This document shows, one piece after another, positions 1 through 6,849 of a stretch of 40,105 nt of DNA. Within the stretch, counting starts at the first letter, position 1. Every line of letters starts with the position of its first letter. This DNA is from Thermoplasmata archaeon (GTDB lineage Archaea; Thermoplasmatota; Thermoplasmata; Lutacidiplasmatales; SKW197): positions 1 to 40,105 of the forward strand of contig JAVZCK010000018.1 of NCBI GenBank assembly GCA_038874435.1, read 5' to 3'. The translations under genes and the position numbers were made by a program. The notes beneath the pieces are model-generated. The model did no database searches. It was not told where the DNA came from and saw nothing but the letters and a program-made list of their open reading frames with translations.

Positions 1-16
1 GGAGATTGCCATGCAT
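1..16 (-). CDS. Start of a leftward gene running off the window
   Basis: Only the first few codons lie in the window. On the minus strand a strong Shine-Dalgarno (AAGGAGG, about 22-28) sits 5 bases before an ATG at 16 and 9 bases before a second ATG at 12, in different frames. A TATA-like box lies further upstream at 94-106. The product cannot be identified from this fragment, and which ATG is used is undecided. Confidence 0.35.
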
Positions 17-93
17 CCCATCCTCCTTCGTTTTTATTCAGGGAATTCTTAGAAATAAATTAAGGTTTAGGAGTTGTGAATAGAACCATGCTG

Positions 94-106
94 CTTTATA
101 TACTAG
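94..106 (-). promoter_or_regulatory. TATA-box promoter for the leftward edge gene
   Basis: The minus strand reads TAGTATATAAAGC here, a good archaeal TATA element. It would start transcription near position 73 and give a leader of about 55-60 bases before the SD/ATG at the left edge. It lies just after the stop of the gene at 127, so it separates the MPE cassette operon from the next unit. The stretch 1-126 contains nothing else I can name. Confidence 0.4.
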
Positions 107-126
107 CACCCCAAATCTTTATGACC

Positions 127-891
127 CTATTTCTTTCGTAACTTCCAAACTGTGAGAGGTAACACAACAAATAAAAAAACGAGAATTAGGGGGAAGAAAA
201 AGCAGACGAAACAAGGACTCGGAGGTTGAAACCACCTGTATGCATGACCCTCAATATGTGTTTCAGCCTCTATTACTTCCCCGGATGTGCCATTAAGTTG
301 GAATCTTGCCCAATTCATATAGTCCGCAGGGTACACTCCAATCAATACTTGAAAATAAACATACCAGATAGGCCAGTAAAAAGTGTCATTAATCTTACTT
401 ATCTGTAATTGCACATATTTTGAAATCTCGTTATCGCCACCTGAAGAATTTGAAAAAAATTCCTGATATCTTCTCTCTTTCTGTACTACTTTCATTATAA
501 CATCGCTATCAAGAATATTACTCCAATTTTGCAGGGGAAGGAACTCTGGTACTGTGGCGAAGTCCTCATTAACTTTACCTGAAGAATAGATGGTAATCCG
601 ATAAGCCCTGTACCATGTATCATTCCCCTCTCTTACCGCACATGATAAAGCAGTATATGTATATGTCCAAAAAGGAGCCATACCATCTGCATCTGGATAA
701 CCTCGAATATTTATTAAAGCCGCATCACTCTTCCATTTTTTCGCTTCTTCCATGCTTCTTTCCAATCCCCAGAAGGCTGTTACTTTCTGCTCTTTCCCTT
801 CTTCCAGGAAAGCGTAGTATCTGTAAAATAGCACACACACAAGAAGAAGCGTGCACACTACAATTACCCATAACCACGAGGTCCTTTTCAT
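127..891 (-). CDS. Two-TM protein with PepSY-like ectodomain, paralog A1
   Basis: A 254-residue membrane protein of unknown function. It has an N-terminal signal-anchor helix (about residues 7-24), an extracytoplasmic domain of about 190 residues, and a C-terminal helix (about 228-248) followed by a short basic tail. The ectodomain carries elements typical of PepSY-like domains: an Asp-Ser-Asp-Val helix start near 128-132 and a 'GTSGEVIEAE' hairpin near 203-212. It is closely related to the protein at 1095-1967; both contain MEEAKKWKSDA and ALINI/VLINI near residues 47-62. A2 has a long charged tail after the last helix, which A1 lacks. A strong SD (GGAGGTGG, about 901-908) precedes the ATG, though with wide spacing. 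It is the last gene of the leftward MPE/A-protein operon. The PepSY assignment is by eye. Confidence 0.8.
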   Translation of the reverse strand: MKRTSWLWVIVVCTLLLVCVLFYRYYAFLEEGKEQKVTAFWGLERSMEEAKKWKSDAALINIRGYPDADGMAPFWTYTYTALSCAVREGNDTWYRAYRITIYSSGKVNEDFATVPEFLPLQNWSNILDSDVIMKVVQKERRYQEFFSNSSGGDNEISKYVQLQISKINDTFYWPIWYVYFQVLIGVYPADYMNWARFQLNGTSGEVIEAETHIEGHAYRWFQPPSPCFVCFFFPLILVFLFVVLPLTVWKLRKK

Positions 892-909
892 AAAGTTAAT
901 CCACCTCCT

Positions 910-1089
910 TCATTCCGTAGAGGGTCTGGTTTGCACATATAGTGTATTGTATATGTATTCATATGACTTTTTCTGGTCTGTTGAGGGTGCATGGTCATTG
1001 ATGTTAGACACTGTTCTATTTTCAAAATAAGCGCTCGTATGATTGTGTCCACAAAACACGGCTTCCACATAAACCTGGTCAAGTGTCAT
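910..1089 (-). pseudogene. C-terminal remnant of metallophosphoesterase (orphan cassette B1)
   Basis: A 59-residue reading frame starting MTLDQVYVEAVFCGHNH. It matches only the last part of the calcineurin-like phosphoesterases at 2999-5977 and 6850-13542: the final metal-ligand motif GHxH, a variable middle, and an ending in aromatic-Tyr-Val-x-Thr. The other motifs (DxH, GDxxD, GNHD) are absent, so it cannot be an active enzyme alone. The ATG at 1089 follows the stop of A2 within a few bases and has a weak GAGG upstream. The same frame stays open upstream to 1131, but that part is only the overlap with A2's tail. It may be a decayed duplicate, a translated fragment, or a donor cassette for recombination. 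Confidence 0.6.
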
Positions 1090-1269
1090 TTCCCTCACAC
1101 CCTTCCATTTTTCTTTTCCTCCATTTCCCACCTACGCTTCAGCTCCTCATAAGCTTTTTTCTCTTTTTTGTAGCCATATTTCTTTTTAATCCGCCAAACA
1201 ATCACTGGCACTATAACAAACACACAAAAAAGAATGAGAGGAAACAAGCACAATGTGAAACATGGGTTT
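1021..1269. repeat. Long direct repeat, copy 1 (A2 3' end + B1 5' end)
   Basis: This segment matches 2081-2329 at a constant offset of 1060 bases. From 1041 to 1269 I count two mismatches, with three more in 1033-1036. It covers the C-terminal coding part of A2 and the beginning of cassette B1. Similarity drops sharply on both sides. This indicates a recent tandem duplication or gene conversion. Confidence 0.92.
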
Positions 1270-1967
1270 CTGAAGGCTGGCGTGTACCAATGATAGGCAT
1301 ACCCATTAATTGCATTCTCTGCATGTATTATTCTCCCTGAAGTGGCATTGATCTTGATAACAGCACAATTTTGAAAATCATCTAAATACAACCCATCCTG
1401 AGCCACGAAAGTAACTTCCCAAACAGGCAAATAAGATCCATTGAAGAACTCAAATGGTATATATAATTGCATCTCCTGATACATACTTTCACTTTCGGAA
1501 GAATAGAAAAAAAACTCCTGATATTTTGGATGTTCTCTTGCTATTCTCATAGCTACATCGCTATCAATAATATTACTCAAATTTCCAATCGGGATGTATT
1601 CTGATACACCCATAGTATATCCTTGCTCAATTTCACCAGAGGAGTAAATTGAGATCTCATAACACTCGTACCATGTGGAATAAGAATCATTTACAGCGGC
1701 TGAGGGAGCTGTGTAGAAATACCTCCATAACCAACTTTTTCCATCAACATCAGAAAAACCAAAAATGTTTATTAAAACTGCATCACTCTTCCATTTTTTT
1801 GCTTCTTCCATGCTTTTAGATAACAAAGAAAGTGCAGTTATTCTTTTTTCATTTGGTCTTTGGTTTGTATTCTCATAATAGTATCCATAGAAAAGCAAAC
1901 AAGCAAAGAGAATCAAACAAACGGCTATTACCCACACCCATGATACCCGTTTCGTGGTTTTCACCAC
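1095..1967 (-). CDS. Two-TM protein with PepSY-like ectodomain, paralog A2
   Basis: A 290-residue relative of A1. It has an N-terminal signal-anchor (about 10-27), a PepSY-like ectodomain, then the motif WYTPAFRNPCF, a C-terminal helix (about 235-257) and a cytoplasmic tail of about 35 residues rich in Lys/Glu that should form a helix or coiled coil. The start is one of two adjacent GTG codons (1967 or 1964), overlapping the end of cassette B2 by a few bases, so translation is probably coupled. The last 60 or so codons are almost identical in DNA to those of A3 (2155-2994), while the ectodomains have diverged, so the gene is a mosaic. Function unknown; its position after each MPE copy suggests a dedicated membrane partner. 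Confidence 0.8.
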   Translation of the reverse strand: MVKTTKRVSWVWVIAVCLILFACLLFYGYYYENTNQRPNEKRITALSLLSKSMEEAKKWKSDAVLINIFGFSDVDGKSWLWRYFYTAPSAAVNDSYSTWYECYEISIYSSGEIEQGYTMGVSEYIPIGNLSNIIDSDVAMRIAREHPKYQEFFFYSSESESMYQEMQLYIPFEFFNGSYLPVWEVTFVAQDGLYLDDFQNCAVIKINATSGRIIHAENAINGYAYHWYTPAFRNPCFTLCLFPLILFCVFVIVPVIVWRIKKKYGYKKEKKAYEELKRRWEMEEKKNGRV

Positions 1968-2149
1968 CTATCTGTAGAGCTTCTTGTCTGGATATAAAAA
2001 GTATTGTAGATGTAATATGCATCTTTCTTTTCTGTTGTGGTGGAATTTGCACCCCAATTGATGTTATATTGCGTCCGGTTTTCAAAATAAGCATTTGTAT
2101 GATTGTGTCCACAAAACACGGCTTCCACATAAACCTGGTCAAGTGTCAT
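1961..2149 (-). pseudogene. C-terminal remnant of metallophosphoesterase (orphan cassette B2)
   Basis: A 62-residue frame beginning MTLDQVYVEAVFCGHNHTNA. It is closely related to B1 over the first 26 residues and then diverges before a shared ending of the type Tyr-Asn-Thr-aromatic-Tyr-Ile-Gln-Thr. Like B1 it keeps only the GHxH motif and C-terminal strand of the phosphoesterase fold. The ATG at 2149 lies just after the A3 stop at 2155, and its 3' end overlaps the GTG start of A2. The frame stays open upstream to 2191 within A3. A remnant or orphan cassette is the best reading; a genuine 62-residue product cannot be excluded. Confidence 0.6.
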
Positions 2150-2329
2150 TTCCCTCACACCCTTCCATTTTTCTTTTCCTCCATTTCCCACCTACGCTTC
2201 AGCTCCTCATAAGCTTTTTTCTCTTTTTTGTAGCCGTATTTCTTTTTAATCCGCCAAACAATCACTGGCACTGTAACAAACACACAAAAAAGAATGAGAG
2301 GAAACAAGCACAATGTGAAACATGGGTTT
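2081..2329. repeat. Long direct repeat, copy 2 (A3 3' end + B2 5' end)
   Basis: Partner of the repeat at 1021-1269. It encodes the same two-gene junction: the end of an A-type membrane protein and the start of an MPE C-terminal remnant. The 1060-base spacing equals one B+A unit. Confidence 0.92.
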
Positions 2330-2994
2330 TGGAATGTTGGAGTGTACCAACGATAGACATGTAGTTCGCTCCCAACCTCTTTCGCTTCAAGGAGTTGTCC
2401 AGTTGTTGCATCAATATGTGCTTCAGCATGGCCAATGTTAATTTCATCATATGGATAGCTTGGAGAATTCCAATGTATCCACCATTCTAGTTGACCCGTT
2501 GAGGAAATAAAGAGTTGCATATGTTCTATGCAAGCATCTTCTCTCGCTGAGAAAAATTGCCCGAGTGTCTGATTCCTATTCGCAATTTCAATTGCAGTGG
2601 TGCTATCAATATACCACTCTTCAATTGTAAATACTGTGGAAAGATTTATCTCTTCATACAGTTTCCACTGGTTAACTTCAATATTCCCTGTTGCAACCAC
2701 ACGTACTATTCCACCTTTATAAACTTGATTAGTTTTTATAAAAATATAAAAATCCCACGTATGAGATTTCCCATCTATTCTATTATCATCCCAGCCTTTT
2801 ATTATCATTGATAGAAGTATATTTTTTTCCTTTAACTCCATTTTCTCCACAAGCAAAGCAAAAGCTTCTTTGCAGGAGATAGCTGCCTGAGAATTTTTTT
2901 CGTAAAAATAGAAGGGCAATCCGCATATAACTAACACAACTAAAATGAATATTACTATACCAACTATTCTCATCCTCTCTTTTAGAATTTTCAT
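2155..2994 (-). CDS. Two-TM protein with PepSY-like ectodomain, paralog A3
   Basis: A 279-residue membrane protein. It has an N-terminal basic segment, a helix (about 9-28), a PepSY-like ectodomain with a 'DSTTAIEIANRN' helix (about 132-143) and a 'HIDATTGQLLEAKEV' hairpin (about 193-207), the motif WYTPTFQNPCF, a C-terminal helix and a charged Lys/Glu tail. The tail half is almost identical to A2, while the N-terminal half is distant from A1/A2, so the gene appears recombinant. The ATG is preceded by AGGTGA with good spacing and lies 5 bases beyond the stop of the 992-residue MPE. It belongs to the same leftward operon. Function unknown. Confidence 0.82.
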   Translation of the reverse strand: MKILKERMRIVGIVIFILVVLVICGLPFYFYEKNSQAAISCKEAFALLVEKMELKEKNILLSMIIKGWDDNRIDGKSHTWDFYIFIKTNQVYKGGIVRVVATGNIEVNQWKLYEEINLSTVFTIEEWYIDSTTAIEIANRNQTLGQFFSAREDACIEHMQLFISSTGQLEWWIHWNSPSYPYDEINIGHAEAHIDATTGQLLEAKEVGSELHVYRWYTPTFQNPCFTLCLFPLILFCVFVTVPVIVWRIKKKYGYKKEKKAYEELKRRWEMEEKKNGRV

Positions 2995-2998
2995 TAAC

Positions 2999-5977
2999 TC
3001 ACCTTTCTGTTGAAGACGAGGTTATTATGTACACCGTAGGCCATCCTAATGGGATAGTGCTCTCCGAAAATCTTGGTGGGGTGTTGATGTTCGTTGGGGA
3101 GATTGGAGTTATCGCATTTCCATATTCGTGTTTTTCATGCGTATGTCCACAAAACACGGCTTCCACATAATCTGGGTTCTCTGCAAGAAATTTTACGAAA
3201 GGCATATCGTTATCATTCGTCCCAAACATGGGCATAGTCTGGAAATGTCTGAACTCTGGATTACCAACATTCGGTCCGTGAGAAAACACAAACACTCTTT
3301 TCCCAGAGTTGTGAGCCTCTTTTATCTCTCCTTCCAACCACCATAACTGCCATGATTCCAAGCCAGTTAATCTCGTGCTAAAATCATCTATACAGCCAGA
3401 ATCATAAGAAATGAATTCATAATTTCCCCACCTGAAATAATAGTCCTTTATTTGTGAAATGTAGGCGTCATAGGGTGAAATAATACTTCCGTCATGATTT
3501 CCTGGTGTGCAAAAAACAGGGAAATTTGCCACTTTAATTATACTTCTTACAGTTTTCATCCCATAGGTATCCCATGGGTCGTCTATTAAGTCTCCTGTAA
3601 ATAACGCAAATTTAGGCTTATTTATCTCGCCCCGTGGGTTGTTCAGATATTGGATGATTGCATACAATCTCGCCATATGGTAATCTGTAGTGCGCCCACC
3701 ACCCCCACCAGGCACATCATAGCCCCACCATCGCCTCCCTGCATGGGTATCTGTAAGTTGCACGAAGGTAAATATCTCACTGTAAAATTCTGTAGAACTT
3801 GCCACATACAGAGAATGTGCAGACTTAAATCTACCCTCCTGACCAACCACTTCTAAATCATACATATACCCTATAGGAATCTCAGAAAACACAGCCCAGA
3901 TTTTTGTAAGATATTTGGTGGGCGAAATTGAAGATACACTGCTCGCTGTATATCCATTTCCATATCTCTGGCCACTGCTGAGTGGATAAGCAGTTACTAC
4001 TACATTTCCACTCACCTTTTTCCCTATCTCTATATACACTGTTACACTTCCACTGTCTCCCCTGACTACAATCTCTGGAACTCCTAAGGTAGGATATTTT
4101 AATGTATCTGTTGTTGGCTCAGGCCAGTACATCCATCCAGGTAAATACCCATGCCCATAAATCGGGTCATTGGCACTTGCCAGCTCGCCTTCAGCAACTT
4201 CTGTCATAAAATTTAGGTATGTAGTGGAAGTAGAAGTTACAATGCATGTTTCAAATCTCTCACTATATACATTTACCATTCTGAACGATGCCTCCCCTAC
4301 AGATGTGTATTCTACTGGGTTTGTCCCAAGTGTGTACTCTTGAATGTTAGAGAGTGCATCTCCATCTGGATTCCCGTATGTACCATCAATTCCCACCGCA
4401 CAGCAAGGATTCAAGCCATATTTGTACTCCCAGCCATCTGGTAAACCATCTCTGTCTGTATCTGCACTTAGCGGATCCGTTCCAATCTCCAATTCTCTCG
4501 CCACTGTAAGATTCCAGCCACTCCATTTCTTTCCTGCATCACCAGTACAGAGTCCTGAAGCATCAATGTCAATATCTGACTGCCGAATTTCAAACCATAT
4601 TTCGCCACAATTGGCAGTTGCATCTCCTTTAGCATGTCCGTATCCATCCTTATCAAACAGGGTGTCATCACCTTCCCATGTGCCTCTTACAATATCATAT
4701 GCGAGCGTTAAGGTATCTTGCCCTCCTTCTGGATTGATGTCAATGGTTGTCCAAACATCGCCCGTTCTTTTCTTAAGTTTGATATTTTCTAATGTGATTT
4801 CTGACAACATCGGAGGAATGTTTGAAAACCGAATTTTCCATTTCCCCTCGCCACCTACCCACTCTTGAGTTATTCCCTCTTCCCTCACAGAAAACTCAAA
4901 TTTAACTTCATCTATCATTCCTGCCGTGTAAATCTTCCAATCTTTTACCACAAGTTCAACTGCAGTTTTTGGCTGATTTGGTAATGGGTCTATACTGTCT
5001 CTTATCCCATCTCCATCCGTATCATACCCATCAACTGAAGTTGAGGGCAACTCTATGATGCTGCATATCAGCGGTGGATGCCCACCACCTCCTCCTCCAC
5101 CAGTTGCTCTTGGTGAAGGTGCGCATCTGTGTTTCTTCTCTTCAAAATCATTCCAACCATCATTGTCATCATCACAACCTCCTACACATGGGTCTGAACG
5201 CACCCAGCAGCGAAGAAGAGAATAATCTGATGTGGAATCCCAATCCCCAAGTCTCTGAAATGAAAATACCTCCCAGCCTCTTATTTCTTCTGCATCTGTT
5301 AGGCCATCTCCATCCATGTCTGATGATGCCATGTGAATGGAGTTATCACTCCTTGTCTCTTCTCCTCCTTTTCCGCCAGAGATTATCATATTCACCTTAA
5401 ATTCATAGGAAACATTTTCTGGCAGATAAATCCCCGTGGGAATTTCATATTCGTGGAGTCTCCCACTTTCCTCAATCTTTGTTGAGTAGACCAAGAATTG
5501 GGTCTCTTTATCAAAAATTTCGATAAGATACCCTCTTTCAGTCTCATCAGCACTTTCCCAGTACACCCTTACCCCATTCTCATCTCTCGCTGGCTCGTAG
5601 TAGTCCTCCACCTGCAACACCGTGATTGCTGTTTCCGTTGTGAAACTGTGTGGCTGTTCTTTGCTACCATAACTAGCTGTGTATGTCTGACCATCTACCA
5701 CTGTTGTTGCTACGATGTAGTAATCGTAGTCCTCTGCTGGATTTAGATGGTCCAGCACAACCACATGCACTGTTGTGCTCTCGACCATATAATATTTCCA
5801 CTGAACATAACAATTCAGGCTCAGGTAATAAAATTCCCGAGAAACTTCCGTAGTAGTTGAAATACTTCGTGTCCATGATATCGTTGCTGAAGTATAACTT
5901 CCATCTACTGGTACAGAGGAAAACCCTATACTTGGCAATAATGAATTTCCAAAAATCTGTATATCTACCGCGGTCAT
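2999..5977 (-). CDS. Fn3/Ca-repeat metallophosphoesterase without signal peptide (MPE2)
   Basis: A 992-residue multidomain protein with a C-terminal calcineurin-like phosphoesterase domain (about 735-992). The metal-site motifs are all present: DTH in QLTDTHAG, GDLIDD, GNHDG, SHGP and GHTHE. N-terminal to it are Fn3-like domains (about 1-215), two clusters of acidic Ca-binding repeats of the thrombospondin-3/EF type (DMDGDGLTDAEE near 217, DTDRDGLPDGWE near 505), a run of seven glycines before HPPLIC, and a beta-rich region. The family hydrolyses phosphomono- or diesters; the substrate here is unknown. The domain types are normally extracellular, yet there is no signal peptide. The ATG overlaps the stop of A4 as ATGA. 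Compared with the 2,230-residue copy it lacks the signal, kelch and LamG-like parts, so it looks N-terminally truncated. Confidence 0.88.
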   Translation of the reverse strand: MTAVDIQIFGNSLLPSIGFSSVPVDGSYTSATISWTRSISTTTEVSREFYYLSLNCYVQWKYYMVESTTVHVVVLDHLNPAEDYDYYIVATTVVDGQTYTASYGSKEQPHSFTTETAITVLQVEDYYEPARDENGVRVYWESADETERGYLIEIFDKETQFLVYSTKIEESGRLHEYEIPTGIYLPENVSYEFKVNMIISGGKGGEETRSDNSIHMASSDMDGDGLTDAEEIRGWEVFSFQRLGDWDSTSDYSLLRCWVRSDPCVGGCDDDNDGWNDFEEKKHRCAPSPRATGGGGGGGHPPLICSIIELPSTSVDGYDTDGDGIRDSIDPLPNQPKTAVELVVKDWKIYTAGMIDEVKFEFSVREEGITQEWVGGEGKWKIRFSNIPPMLSEITLENIKLKKRTGDVWTTIDINPEGGQDTLTLAYDIVRGTWEGDDTLFDKDGYGHAKGDATANCGEIWFEIRQSDIDIDASGLCTGDAGKKWSGWNLTVARELEIGTDPLSADTDRDGLPDGWEYKYGLNPCCAVGIDGTYGNPDGDALSNIQEYTLGTNPVEYTSVGEASFRMVNVYSERFETCIVTSTSTTYLNFMTEVAEGELASANDPIYGHGYLPGWMYWPEPTTDTLKYPTLGVPEIVVRGDSGSVTVYIEIGKKVSGNVVVTAYPLSSGQRYGNGYTASSVSSISPTKYLTKIWAVFSEIPIGYMYDLEVVGQEGRFKSAHSLYVASSTEFYSEIFTFVQLTDTHAGRRWWGYDVPGGGGGRTTDYHMARLYAIIQYLNNPRGEINKPKFALFTGDLIDDPWDTYGMKTVRSIIKVANFPVFCTPGNHDGSIISPYDAYISQIKDYYFRWGNYEFISYDSGCIDDFSTRLTGLESWQLWWLEGEIKEAHNSGKRVFVFSHGPNVGNPEFRHFQTMPMFGTNDNDMPFVKFLAENPDYVEAVFCGHTHEKHEYGNAITPISPTNINTPPRFSESTIPLGWPTVYIITSSSTER
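5563..5761. repeat. Direct repeat within Fn3 coding region, copy 1
   Basis: About 199 bases that match 9327-9525 at a constant offset of 3764, with four mismatches by eye. They encode the Fn3 segment around LDHLNPAEDYDYY and the link to the next domain in both MPE proteins. The flanking domains differ strongly, so this block has been recently copied or homogenised. Confidence 0.9.
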
Positions 5978-6825
5978 AGTTTCCTATCCTCCCATTCAAC
6001 TTTTCTCCTTTCGTATTCTCTTCTACATTCCTCTTCTTTTTCTCGTCTCCAGTTCTCTATCCACTTTCGTATCATGCCTGTTTTCAGAAGCACTACAGTA
6101 CCTACGATAAAAATTGTTAGGGTGCCTATACAACACATAAACCAGGGATTTTGTGGGTTGGGTGTGTACCAAAAATATGATGGTTTTTCAATACTTACTT
6201 CAAGATTGTTTATTTTTCCATTTTCTGCGTCTATAAACACATGAGCCCAATTGGATCCTTCGTTCATGAAGTACGGTGCACCCTCCCATCCTATATACCA
6301 TACCCATCTTAGCTGGCTTTCATTTCTTTCTTCTATTAGATATTCTTTTACAAACAACTGCATAGAAATCTCATAGTCTCCACTGCTTTCAATTCCTTTT
6401 GAACGAAGTGTAGCATTTTCCCTTGCAATCTTATAAGCTTCATCACTATCTATCTTCCATTTTTTAATCTGGATCTCAGTAATATTATAGGAGAGGATAA
6501 ACGAGAACTCTTCGGCTGTAACTTTATTCGTAGATAGGGACACTCTATACGAAAAAAAATTTGACTCACCAATCAGAAACCATGCCTCCCACTCAGATGC
6601 CCTTCCATCAATAGTGCTATCCGCAAATATTGTAATTAGATAAAACGTATTTTCACCCCACTGCTCTTTGATATGACGCTCTATTATTCTATAAGTCTCT
6701 TGAGCGGTAGCCATTCTACTACTATCTTTTGAGAACACTGTAAGAGGTAGTATTAGAATCATTATGCACACAGATACAACTACCAAAATTGTTGCAATTT
6801 TTATATGACGCCTTTTCTTTACCAT
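5974..6825 (-). CDS. Two-TM protein with PepSY-like ectodomain, paralog A4
   Basis: A 283-residue membrane protein, the most divergent of the four. It has a basic N-terminus, a helix (about 10-30), an ectodomain with 'DSDEAYKIARENATL' (about 126-140) and 'HVFIDAENGKINNLEV' (about 194-209) fitting PepSY-like halves, then WYTPNPQNPWF, a C-terminal helix (about 230-250) and a tail rich in Arg/Glu. It sits directly after the full-length MPE (24-base gap, G-rich SD about 11 bases before ATG) and overlaps MPE2 by ATGA. It would be the partner of the full-length enzyme if the pairing is real. Function unknown. Confidence 0.82.
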   Translation of the reverse strand: MVKKRRHIKIATILVVVSVCIMILILPLTVFSKDSSRMATAQETYRIIERHIKEQWGENTFYLITIFADSTIDGRASEWEAWFLIGESNFFSYRVSLSTNKVTAEEFSFILSYNITEIQIKKWKIDSDEAYKIARENATLRSKGIESSGDYEISMQLFVKEYLIEERNESQLRWVWYIGWEGAPYFMNEGSNWAHVFIDAENGKINNLEVSIEKPSYFWYTPNPQNPWFMCCIGTLTIFIVGTVVLLKTGMIRKWIENWRREKEEECRREYERRKVEWEDRKL

Positions 6826-6849
6826 ATTTCATTACCCCCCAAATGAAGA

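Noticed and set aside
5673-5999. 108-codon minus-strand frame at the start of MPE2
   Set aside because: Shadow of the Fn3 coding region in another frame. It does not supply the missing signal peptide.
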